Below are positions 1 to 5,299 of a DNA stretch of 5,424 nucleotides, in pieces. The DNA lies in contig QNAR01000128.1 of assembly GCA_003643975.1 (NCBI GenBank), positions 1-5,424 on the forward strand. Reading direction: 5' to 3'. The translations under genes and the position numbers were made by a program. This stretch comes from Thermotogae bacterium (lineage in GTDB: Bacteria; Thermotogota; Thermotogae; Petrotogales; Kosmotogaceae). The first letter of the stretch is position 1; each line of letters opens with the position of its first letter. Below the pieces are notes generated by a model. It was not told the DNA's origin and searched no databases. It was given only the letters and a program-made list of their open reading frames with translations.

Positions 1-14
1 ACCGTGACAAACTT

Positions 15-962
15 TTATTTTCGTATTGATTTGTATTTGTAAGCTTCTGCGATTTTTAGCGGACTATTCAAGTGTCTTTGAACAAATTGTCCACAATTGC
101 TGCCAATTTTATTTTCTTCCAGCTCACCAATACTCAAAATCACCTGGTAACCAAGTTCTTCGAGTTTTTCAATAAGGCCTGAATGATATGGAAGTGCTTT
201 TTCTTTTGGATCAACTGCAGATTCAATTTTATTTCCAATTGCTCGATATGTAGGATTTATAGGGGTGATTTTAATCAAAAATTTATCAGGATCAAAAAAT
301 GCGTGAAGTTTGTCGGCTTCGACTATATTCTCTTTACCAAGAGCAAAATTCAGTGTAATTTTTCTATCTCCATCACGGTGAAATTTCTCTCCATAAGCAG
401 CTATATCCTTAAAACCCCACTTTTTAACCGGAATTATAGTTTCGCGCTGGTGATAATCTGTTGAATGGATTGAAAATTGAAGCTGAAACCGGCCTGCGAA
501 GTATTCGTTCTTGATGTTGATTAGCTCTTCAAAAAAAACTTCTCTCCCAGCGGGAGCAACTGTGGAAAGTGATGGAAGTAATCCGGGCGCCTCATATCTG
601 TGAGGGAGTTTTTTCAAAACTTCTAGAACTTCATCATTCAATGCAGGTTCACCCATTCGTGCAAATTGGATTTTGAATTTTCTTGAGGGAATTTTCAATC
701 CTCCAAATCTTTTAGTGACAACACAGTCAATCTGTTCCAGCATTTCACCAGCAGATAGCTTTCCCTTATAAAACCCTCCAGCATCGCACATGGAGCAACC
801 TACCGGACAGCCAATGAGTGTGGAGATGATAATGACTTCTTTTTCTTCTCTGGGAATCGGAGGTTGTACTGATTCAACAAATTCCACGATGTTTCCTTTG
901 GAAGTTTTCCCAAGAAATACCCAAGCAATGTCATCTCTCCCATATTTCTCAAGAATCTGCAC
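15..962 (-). CDS. RlmN/Cfr-like radical SAM protein, short form without the resolving cysteine
   Basis: This 315-residue protein resembles RlmN/Cfr, which methylate C2 or C8 of adenine in RNA. Seen: CxxxCxxC at C52/C56/C59 for the 4Fe-4S cluster, MGEP at 103-106 for SAM binding, LSTVAP at 132-137, FSIHS at 163-167, ITPINP at 232-237 and CGQF at 290-293. C290 matches the methyl-carrying C355 of E. coli RlmN; its distance from the first cluster cysteine is 238 residues here and 230 there. The partner cysteine (E. coli C118, seven residues before the cluster) is I45 here. The N-terminal accessory domain is also missing, with only 51 residues before C52. The start is GTG with AAGGAGG eight bases upstream. 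An in-frame TAA five codons upstream excludes a longer N-terminus. It is the last gene of a three-gene operon. The family is clear; the reaction and substrate are unknown, and standard A2503 methylation is doubtful. Confidence 0.87.
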   Translation of the reverse strand: MQILEKYGRDDIAWVFLGKTSKGNIVEFVESVQPPIPREEKEVIIISTLIGCPVGCSMCDAGGFYKGKLSAGEMLEQIDCVVTKRFGGLKIPSRKFKIQFARMGEPALNDEVLEVLKKLPHRYEAPGLLPSLSTVAPAGREVFFEELINIKNEYFAGRFQLQFSIHSTDYHQRETIIPVKKWGFKDIAAYGEKFHRDGDRKITLNFALGKENIVEADKLHAFFDPDKFLIKITPINPTYRAIGNKIESAVDPKEKALPYHSGLIEKLEELGYQVILSIGELEENKIGSNCGQFVQRHLNSPLKIAEAYKYKSIRK

Positions 963-977
963 GCCAAAGTCCTCCTT

Positions 978-1811
978 TTATGTTTTATTTCTCAAATAGC
1001 TGACTATGTTTTGAGCAACCTCGATCCCATTACCAAGGGCAATTGCTACCTGACCAAGCTTTCCATGCTTAACATCTCCAGCCAGGAAAATTCTTTTATC
1101 ATTCAACAGTTCAGGGCTGAGCAACCTCCTATTCGCTTTTCTACCAATGCTTATCAGAAGGTTATCATAACAGTCCTTAAAAGAACCTGCCATAATCAAC
1201 AGTTTATCCCCTTTTTCACACACTCTTTTGATCGGATTGCTATGCATAATGACTATTTTCTCATTTTTTGCTACTCTAGAGTGTAAATGTTGCGAAATAT
1301 GAAACTCGCTGTGTTTTGTGAACAGGGTAACCCGATTTGATTTAGAAAGACTCAATGCTGAGTCGAAGGCAGCTTCACCAGAACCTGCGATGGCGATTTT
1401 CTTTTCCGAAACACTGAAAAGTTCTAAAGGTTCATACACAACCTTTGGCGAAACTTCAAAAGACTCTATTCTTTTAGGCACTGTTCCTGTTGCGATTACA
1501 ACATAGCGTGCACTCAATCTCCCCGATGAATGTGTTACATTAAAGACATTCCCTGATTTTTCAATGGAAGTCACAGTGCTATAAGTAACTTTAATTTCCA
1601 GGTCTTTGAGTTTTTCTTTAAGCAAACCCACCGCTTCTGCACCAGATAAAGGAGGCAGGAGAGGCATGTTTTCTACAAGATTTGCGTTTACCAGCAATCC
1701 GCCAATCCATTTTGATTCTAGAAGTACAAATTTGACTCCTTGATGCTTTAGCTGAACAGCACAGGCAATCCCAGCCGGGCCTGCACCAACTATGATGACA
1801 TCGACAGGCAT
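978..1811 (-). CDS. Thioredoxin-reductase-fold FAD/NAD(P)H oxidoreductase lacking CxxC
   Basis: This 277-residue, probably cytoplasmic flavoprotein has two nucleotide-binding folds. The FAD fold has GAGPAG at 9-14, E32 at the end of the second strand, GG at 37-38 and ATG at 107-109. The NAD(P)H fold starts at GSGEAA (143-148). AGD at 244-246 is the C-terminal FAD motif. The layout is that of thioredoxin reductase, but the redox CxxC just before the second GxG is absent: the only cysteines are C17, C198 and C214, none paired. The arginine pair that usually grips the NADPH phosphate is replaced by TKH (165-167), so NADH use is possible. It is shorter than thioredoxin reductases (about 310 residues). 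Ferredoxin/flavodoxin:NAD(P)H reductase or an electron donor for the downstream radical SAM enzyme are the likeliest roles (inference). The ATG is preceded by GAGGT and lies inside the end of the upstream gene (22-bp overlap), suggesting translational coupling. Confidence 0.88.
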   Translation of the reverse strand: MPVDVIIVGAGPAGIACAVQLKHQGVKFVLLESKWIGGLLVNANLVENMPLLPPLSGAEAVGLLKEKLKDLEIKVTYSTVTSIEKSGNVFNVTHSSGRLSARYVVIATGTVPKRIESFEVSPKVVYEPLELFSVSEKKIAIAGSGEAAFDSALSLSKSNRVTLFTKHSEFHISQHLHSRVAKNEKIVIMHSNPIKRVCEKGDKLLIMAGSFKDCYDNLLISIGRKANRRLLSPELLNDKRIFLAGDVKHGKLGQVAIALGNGIEVAQNIVSYLRNKT

Positions 1812-2410
1812 TTTTTGACCTCTTCGCTATTTGCAAGGATTGCGAATCCATGCGCCAATGTTGAAAGTGCTGCGATATGTAATTGTCTGTACTTCGATGC
1901 TACAGCATCGGTGATAACAACCGGATTAAATCCCCTTATAAATGCTGAACGCACAGAACTGCTAATACAGAGGTGGGTCTGCACACCACAGATATAAAGC
2001 TGGTCAACTTTAAAATCTCTCAATTTTTCTTCCAGCTTTGTTTCATAAAAAGCGTCGTAACTGCTCTTTTTTATTACATGCTCACAGTTAATAACCAATT
2101 CAGTAAGGGAATCATTTTCTTCCATAAGATTACCCCACCAGTTATGCATAGGGCTTTTAGGGATATCAACATGCCGGGTAAAGAGGACAGGGAGATTATT
2201 CTTGCGGAAAAATTCAATAAGTGCCTGAATTTTGGGAAGTATTATAGATGAATCTTGAATGAAGGCTTTAGAATTGCAATCAAAGAAATATCTCTGGACA
2301 TCGACCACGAGCAAAGCAGGGTTATTTCCACCAACCAATGGATGTCTCTTTTTGTAAAAAGCCAGTGTTTTCTCCTGTGATTCGTTATAAATGGAATTTC
2401 TCTCTGTCAT
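1790..2410 (-). CDS. Isochorismatase-family cysteine hydrolase
   Basis: This 206-residue hydrolase belongs to the isochorismatase/nicotinamidase superfamily, which cleaves amide, ureido or vinyl-ether bonds through a D-K-C triad. Seen: LLVVDVQRYF (33-42) with catalytic D37, KSSYDAF (115-121) with K115, and CGVQTHLC (141-148) with nucleophile C148 after the family's cis-peptide turn. The region after C148 (SSVRSAFIRGF, then ITDAVAS at 166-172) also follows the family. Length is normal and no signal peptide is seen. The ATG is preceded by GAGGTG at good spacing. It is first in the operon and probably transcribed from the TATAAT promoter at 2430-2460. The substrate cannot be read from sequence. 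The divergent 8-oxoguanine deaminase-like gene makes a purine- or ureide-derived amide attractive, but nicotinamide-like or N-carbamoyl compounds are equally possible. Confidence 0.9.
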   Translation of the reverse strand: MTERNSIYNESQEKTLAFYKKRHPLVGGNNPALLVVDVQRYFFDCNSKAFIQDSSIILPKIQALIEFFRKNNLPVLFTRHVDIPKSPMHNWWGNLMEENDSLTELVINCEHVIKKSSYDAFYETKLEEKLRDFKVDQLYICGVQTHLCISSSVRSAFIRGFNPVVITDAVASKYRQLHIAALSTLAHGFAILANSEEVKKCLSMSS

Positions 2411-2429
2411 GGTTATACACCTCGATAAG

Positions 2430-2460
2430 ATTATACAAACAAATTCACTTTTCGTGTGAA
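2430..2460 (-). promoter_or_regulatory. Candidate sigma-70 promoter of the minus-strand operon
   Basis: On the minus strand TATAAT (2430-2435) matches the -10 consensus exactly, 19 bases upstream of the start codon. TTCACA (2455-2460) matches the -35 consensus at five of six positions, but the 19-bp spacer is longer than the ideal 17. No other -10 box as good is seen between here and the start codon. The -35 hexamer falls in an inverted repeat that could be an operator. Confidence 0.5.
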
Positions 2461-2463
2461 AAT
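2441..2463. promoter_or_regulatory. Inverted repeat, possible operator over the -35 box
   Basis: TTCAC (2444-2448) and GTGAA (2456-2460) are perfect inverted arms around a 7-base centre. Extending to 8-base arms keeps six of eight pairs. The repeat covers the -35 side of the promoter for the isochorismatase-family gene and lies in the shared divergent region, so a dimeric regulator could bind here. No regulator gene is present in the window. Five-base arms can occur by chance in AT-rich DNA. Confidence 0.3.
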
Positions 2464-2477
2464 AAGTATTTGAATGT

Positions 2478-2538
2478 CGATTGGTAGAGCGACAAATTAT
2501 GAGACGATGGCCGAAAGTGCGACAATTGGTGAAACGAT
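2478..2538. repeat. Degenerate tandem repeat, 15-bp period
   Basis: CGAC or CGAT recurs at 2478, 2490, 2505, 2520 and 2535, the last three steps being exactly 15 bp. The two-unit blocks at 2489-2508 and 2519-2538 agree at 16 of 20 positions (GCGACAA... and ...GACGAT/AACGAT). On the plus strand the array reads as an open 22-codon frame (2474-2542) whose 5-residue units are alike: SIGRA, TNYET, MAESA, TIGET. No ribosome binding site precedes it, so I do not call it a gene. It could be a minisatellite remnant, a dispersed genomic repeat or iterated binding sites. Confidence 0.5.
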
Positions 2539-2597
2539 ATGAATCACTAGGCCCCAGACCCGCTCTATCATTCCCGAATAGATGTTAAAATTATACC

Positions 2598-2604
2598 GGA
2601 GGTG
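2598..2604 (+). promoter_or_regulatory. Ribosome binding site of the amidohydrolase gene
   Basis: GGAGGTG lies five bases before the ATG at 2610 and fixes that start. No convincing -10/-35 pair for this gene was found; TATCAT (2566-2571) and TAAAAT (2586-2591) are -10-like but lack a matching -35. Confidence 0.7.
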
Positions 2605-2609
2605 GAAAC

Positions 2610-3962
2610 ATGACAATTGTACTGAAGAACATCGATACGCTCATGACAATGAACAAACAGATGGAAGAATTAACCCATGCCTATATTCTTATAGAAAATA
2701 ACGTGATAAAAGAAATAGGCTCTGGAGAGCCACCAAAGGCCGATTGGCAAATAGATATGTCAAATAAGGTGGTCCTACCGGGTTTTGTAAATACTCATCA
2801 CCATCTGTATCAATCCTTGTTTAGAAATGTTCCAGCGGTTTCTTCAGCGAAACTCTTTGATTGGCTTGTATATCTCTATGAACTCTGGAAGAACATAGAT
2901 AATGAAGCAATCTATGTAAGCGCTGCGATAGGCATTTATGAAATGATGCATACAGGAACTACAACAACGACGGATATGCTTTATCTTCATCCAAAAGGAA
3001 CGGCGAAATTCATAGATTCTGAAATAGAAGCTGCAAAGAGATGCGGCATCAGGTTCCATCCGACACGGGGTTCGATGTCTCTTTCGAAGAAAGATGGTGG
3101 TTTGCCGCCTGATTCAGTCGTTCAAACGGAAGAAGAAATCCTTGAGGATTCTATCAGGGTAATAGAAAAGTACCATGATCCCAGGAAATACGCTATGGTA
3201 CGTATTGCCCTGGCTCCTTGCTCTCCTTTTTCTGTTACAGAGCAATCTATGATAAAAACTCTCGAGCTCGCTGAGAAATATGATGTTTTGCTGCACACTC
3301 ACCTTGCGGAAACGAAAGACGAAGAAGAGTATTGTCTTGAAAAGGTTGGGCTAAGACCGGTGGACTACATGGAAAAAATCGGCTGGTTGAACCCGCGTAC
3401 TTGGTTCGCTCACCTTGTTTGGCTGTCTGAAGAAGATATAAGAAAGCTCTCTGAAAACGATTGTGGAATGGCACACTGTCCTACCTCAAATATGAGGCTC
3501 GGATCCGGGATCGCACCGGTGAAGGAAATGAAGGAAGCCGGAATTAGAATAGGCCTTGCCGTGGATGGAAGTGCTTCAAATGATTCTGGAAACATGTTGC
3601 TCGAAGCGAGAAATGCTATGATGCTTCAACGTGTCGTTAAGGGGGCCGACGCGCTAACCCCTCGAGACGTATTGTATATGGCAACTATGGGTGGCGCAAA
3701 GGTTCTTAGGATGGATGAATATATCGGTTCGATAGAAGTAGGTAAAGCAGCAGATATCATTGGCTTCGATCTTAACCAGCTTTCACTTGCCGGAGGACTT
3801 GCAGATCCCGCTGCTGCTATAATTATGTGCGATGCCGGCAAAGCTGATTTTGTCATGATAAATGGAAATGTGAGGATAAAAGACGGCCAGATTCTTGATG
3901 ATGAATTAATGCAGCTTATTAATAAACAAAACCTAATTTCAAAGAATCTCATAGGGTATTGA
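2610..3962 (+). CDS. 8-oxoguanine deaminase-like amidohydrolase (AtzB/TrzN-type)
   Basis: This 450-residue metal-dependent deaminase belongs to the amidohydrolase superfamily. Seen: LPGFVNTHHH (56-65), where H63 and H65 should bind metal; HLAE (231-234), giving metal ligand H231 and catalytic E234; H268 in FAHLVWL; HCPTSN at 289-294; and the metal aspartate D319 in VDGSASND. Specific stretches, HLYQSLFRNVP, KLFDWL, RGSMSL followed by DGGLPPDSVV (153-171), and LAPCSPFSVT (201-210), are as I recall them from 8-oxoguanine deaminase (EC 3.5.4.32), which converts 8-oxoguanine to urate and ammonia. Length matches that family. Other relatives (guanine, isocytosine, triazine or S-adenosylhomocysteine deaminases) are less likely. 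The C-terminal EVGKAADIIGFDL (376-388) is the usual strand returning to the small beta domain. It is probably cytoplasmic, transcribed alone, and divergent from the hydrolase operon. A nearby xanthine or urate enzyme is not seen. Confidence 0.9.
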   Translation: MTIVLKNIDTLMTMNKQMEELTHAYILIENNVIKEIGSGEPPKADWQIDMSNKVVLPGFVNTHHHLYQSLFRNVPAVSSAKLFDWLVYLYELWKNIDNEAIYVSAAIGIYEMMHTGTTTTTDMLYLHPKGTAKFIDSEIEAAKRCGIRFHPTRGSMSLSKKDGGLPPDSVVQTEEEILEDSIRVIEKYHDPRKYAMVRIALAPCSPFSVTEQSMIKTLELAEKYDVLLHTHLAETKDEEEYCLEKVGLRPVDYMEKIGWLNPRTWFAHLVWLSEEDIRKLSENDCGMAHCPTSNMRLGSGIAPVKEMKEAGIRIGLAVDGSASNDSGNMLLEARNAMMLQRVVKGADALTPRDVLYMATMGGAKVLRMDEYIGSIEVGKAADIIGFDLNQLSLAGGLADPAAAIIMCDAGKADFVMINGNVRIKDGQILDDELMQLINKQNLISKNLIGY

Positions 3963-3993
3963 TGTCAACTTGCATTTTGGAAAGAGATTTGAT

Positions 3994-4487
3994 AGGGTGT
4001 CTCAAAAATCAGTTACAACCAATAATATCAACTTTCTGTGAGGGTGATTGTTAAGATACTGGACATAACACAGAAATTATATACAAAAATGACCAAACCC
4101 AATATCTCAGCATAATTCCTGCCTTCACATATTAGATGTGTTCCATATTAAAAGCTTTTCTTTTGTAGTCTGAAAAAGTCGTAAGTTTTTCAAGCCCAGG
4201 AGTTCCATGTATTTGAAATTCTTTTTTCTTCGATATGAGAAACCGTAGAATTTCAATAAAAAGAAAATTTCAAGAAGTTAAAAGGCAAAAGCACGTCTAA
4301 CTGCTCAATGATCTTCACAATATCTCTTTTTGTAAATTTTTGTGGCAGCATTGAACTTCGGGAAGCCCACTTTTTTCGTGACTTCCCAAAATAGCTTACC
4401 GACAAAATAATCAGCGAATATCTTCTTAATACACCAGAGTTTTGGGATTTAGCTATCATTAAATTAACACAGAAATATGACACCCCT
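3994..4487. mobile_element. Putative insertion sequence remnant (about 0.5 kb)
   Basis: AGGGTGTCTCA begins at 3994 on the plus strand, and AGGGGTGTCA begins at 4487 on the minus strand. They share GGGTGTC pointing inward, as insertion sequence ends do. Inside lie a minus-strand coding remnant and a 12-bp direct repeat, TAACACAGAAAT, at 4066 and 4465. The right end, with ACACAGAAAT followed by TGACAC, recalls IS256-type ends from memory, whereas the coding remnant hints at a DDE transposase of another type, so no family is assigned. No target-site duplication is evident. At about 0.5 kb it is far too short for a full element, implying internal deletion. Arms of seven matching bases are weak evidence. 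Confidence 0.35.
4125..4448 (-). pseudogene. Broken coding remnant, possibly a transposase C-terminus
   Basis: One minus-strand frame reads as protein-like sequence for 107 codons to a final TGA at 4125, interrupted by TGA at 4305-4307 (codon 48) and TAA at 4278-4280 (codon 57). Codons before the first stop favour purine in position one, as real genes do. The upstream end is closed by TAA at 4449-4451 and no start codon with a ribosome binding site is seen. Segments include KLFWEVTKKVGFP (18-30), IYKKRYCEDH (38-47) and a basic stretch SYRRKK before codon 80. YKKRYCE loosely resembles the Y-x2-R-x3-E signature of IS4-type transposases, one residue short; this is a weak hint only. The protein is otherwise unrecognised. 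A 76-codon frame on the same strand (4253-4483) is probably an out-of-phase shadow of it. Confidence 0.38.
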
Positions 4488-4505
4488 ACTGGGTTATGGT
4501 ATAAT
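4477..4505 (+). promoter_or_regulatory. Strong sigma-70 promoter with extended -10, antiporter operon
   Basis: ATGACA (4477-4482) matches the -35 consensus at five of six positions. After a 17-bp spacer comes TATAAT (4500-4505), an exact -10 box, preceded by TG at 4497-4498 to make an extended -10 (TGGTATAAT). Transcription would start near 4512, leaving a leader of about 45 bases before mrpE. The -35 hexamer overlaps the putative insertion sequence end. Confidence 0.75.
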
Positions 4506-4543
4506 AGCTTAGATGATAGTTACTAATTTCACAAATTCACAAG

Positions 4544-4550
4544 AAGGGGG
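4544..4550 (+). promoter_or_regulatory. Ribosome binding site of mrpE
   Basis: AAGGGGG lies six bases before the ATG at 4557. An ATG at 4552 is too close to the site and runs straight into TGA after two codons (ATG TTA TGA), so 4557 is the real start. Confidence 0.65.
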
Positions 4551-4556
4551 AATGTT

Positions 4557-5048
4557 ATGACCCTGAATTTTCTTTCTGTTTTTGTGGTTACTTATCTAAT
4601 GTGGATAGGTTTTACAGCGAGTTTCACCTTTTCAGAACTTTTGACGGGATTTATTGTTGCTTTGATGGTTGCCATTATCACTACCAAATATTCAAAGTTC
4701 AACATCGGTATCAATTTCCCCATAAGAGCTCTGAAATTTGTTTTTGGGTACCTTCCGGTATTTATCGTCGCAATGGTGAGAGCCAATATTGATGTTGCTA
4801 AAAGAGTTCTCAGCCCTTCGCTTCCAATAAATCCAGCCATTGTTAAGGTACCGGTAAAGTTGAAAGGAGAAATTTCAAAACTGACTCTTGCAAACTCGAT
4901 AACGCTGACTCCGGGAACTCTCAGTCTTGAATTGGACGATGAAGGTATTTATGTCCACTGGATAGACAAAAAGTCAGATGATCCGGAGGAAATCAAAAAA
5001 GCTATCGTTGGCAGTTTTGAGAAAAGAATTGGAGGGATTTTTGAATGA
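4557..5048 (+). CDS. mrpE: Mrp/Mnh cation antiporter subunit E
   Basis: This 163-residue membrane protein is subunit E of the multisubunit Na+/H+ antiporter (MnhE family; MbhA in archaeal membrane-bound hydrogenase). Three hydrophobic segments are visible at about 4-21, 25-43 and 57-76, followed by a soluble C-terminal domain. Family motifs are INPAIV (91-96), LANSITLTPGTLS (111-123) and VHW (133-135). Length is typical of the family. E is an accessory subunit of the antiporter module and contains no known catalytic residue itself. It is first in an operon behind a strong promoter and overlaps mrpF by 4 bp (ATGA), indicating translational coupling. Whether the complex is a stand-alone Mrp antiporter or part of a hydrogenase or ferredoxin-oxidising complex depends on genes beyond the window. 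Confidence 0.93.
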   Translation: MTLNFLSVFVVTYLMWIGFTASFTFSELLTGFIVALMVAIITTKYSKFNIGINFPIRALKFVFGYLPVFIVAMVRANIDVAKRVLSPSLPINPAIVKVPVKLKGEISKLTLANSITLTPGTLSLELDDEGIYVHWIDKKSDDPEEIKKAIVGSFEKRIGGIFE

Positions 5049-5299
5049 CTGCTTTTATAGTTTTTCTCTCCTTAATAATTCTTGGTGCATTGCTTGCATT
5101 ATTGCGAATACTACTTGGCCCGACGCTGTCTGACAGAGTGGCCGCGCTTGACATCATGAACGTCATAATCACCGGGGTTATTGTGCTTTTTGCACTTATT
5201 GAGGAAAATGCACTCTTCCTTGATATAGCACTTGTTTACGCTGCGCTTTCATTTCTTGAGACGGTGGTTGTGGCGCGCTATTTGGAGGGGAAAAAATGA
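5045..5299 (+). CDS. mrpF: Mrp/Mnh cation antiporter subunit F
   Basis: This 84-residue membrane protein matches subunit F (MnhF/MrpF; MbhB). It has three hydrophobic helices, at about 3-20, 36-52 and 57-76. The conserved segment RILLGPTLSDRVAALD (21-36), lying between helices one and two, is the family hallmark, and LDIALVYAALSFL (59-71) follows the usual third-helix pattern. GGAGGG (5031-5036) lies eight bases before the ATG, within the end of mrpE. The stop codon overlaps the start of mrpG by 4 bp. It works as a small membrane subunit of the antiporter module together with E and G. Length is normal for the family. Confidence 0.93.
   Translation: MTAFIVFLSLIILGALLALLRILLGPTLSDRVAALDIMNVIITGVIVLFALIEENALFLDIALVYAALSFLETVVVARYLEGKK

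Larger units (their letters stand above)
3963..4556. other. 594-bp region without an intact gene
   Basis: No intact reading frame with a recognisable start and family is seen here. The left 30 bp after the amidohydrolase stop show no strong terminator hairpin with a T-tract. Positions about 3994-4487 look like a decayed insertion sequence with a minus-strand coding remnant. The last 80 bp hold the promoter and ribosome binding site of the antiporter operon. Confidence 0.6.

Noticed and set aside
2478..2538. Repeat array as a CRISPR
   Set aside because: Units are 15 bp, degenerate and without spacers; no cas gene is present.
2474..2542. 22-codon frame as a leader-peptide gene
   Set aside because: No ribosome binding site precedes its ATG, and its openness follows from the 15-bp period of the repeat. 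Kept as a repeat finding only.
183..3952. Other open frames opposite or within the four left-hand genes (for example 790-999 plus, 1973-2251 plus, 3626-3952 minus)
   Set aside because: Each lies antisense or out of phase to a gene with clear family motifs, and none shows recognisable motifs of its own.
4150..4159. AAAAGCTTTT palindrome as an operator
   Set aside because: A short AT-rich self-complementary stretch inside the coding remnant, with no promoter nearby; chance is sufficient.
4360..4387. GGGAAG...CTTCCC hairpin as a terminator
   Set aside because: The stem is imperfect, the T-run is in the loop rather than after the stem, and it lies within the coding remnant.
4253..4483. 76-codon minus-strand reading frame as a real small protein
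   Set aside because: It has no ribosome binding site or recognisable motif and overlaps, in another phase, the more protein-like broken frame at 4125-4448.
4310..4538. Plus-strand frame across the gap (with segments such as LLNTPEFWDLAIIKLTQ) as a gene
   Set aside because: It is interrupted by TAG at about 4392 and shares codon register with the minus-strand remnant, so it reads as its mirror. The codon pattern favours the minus strand.
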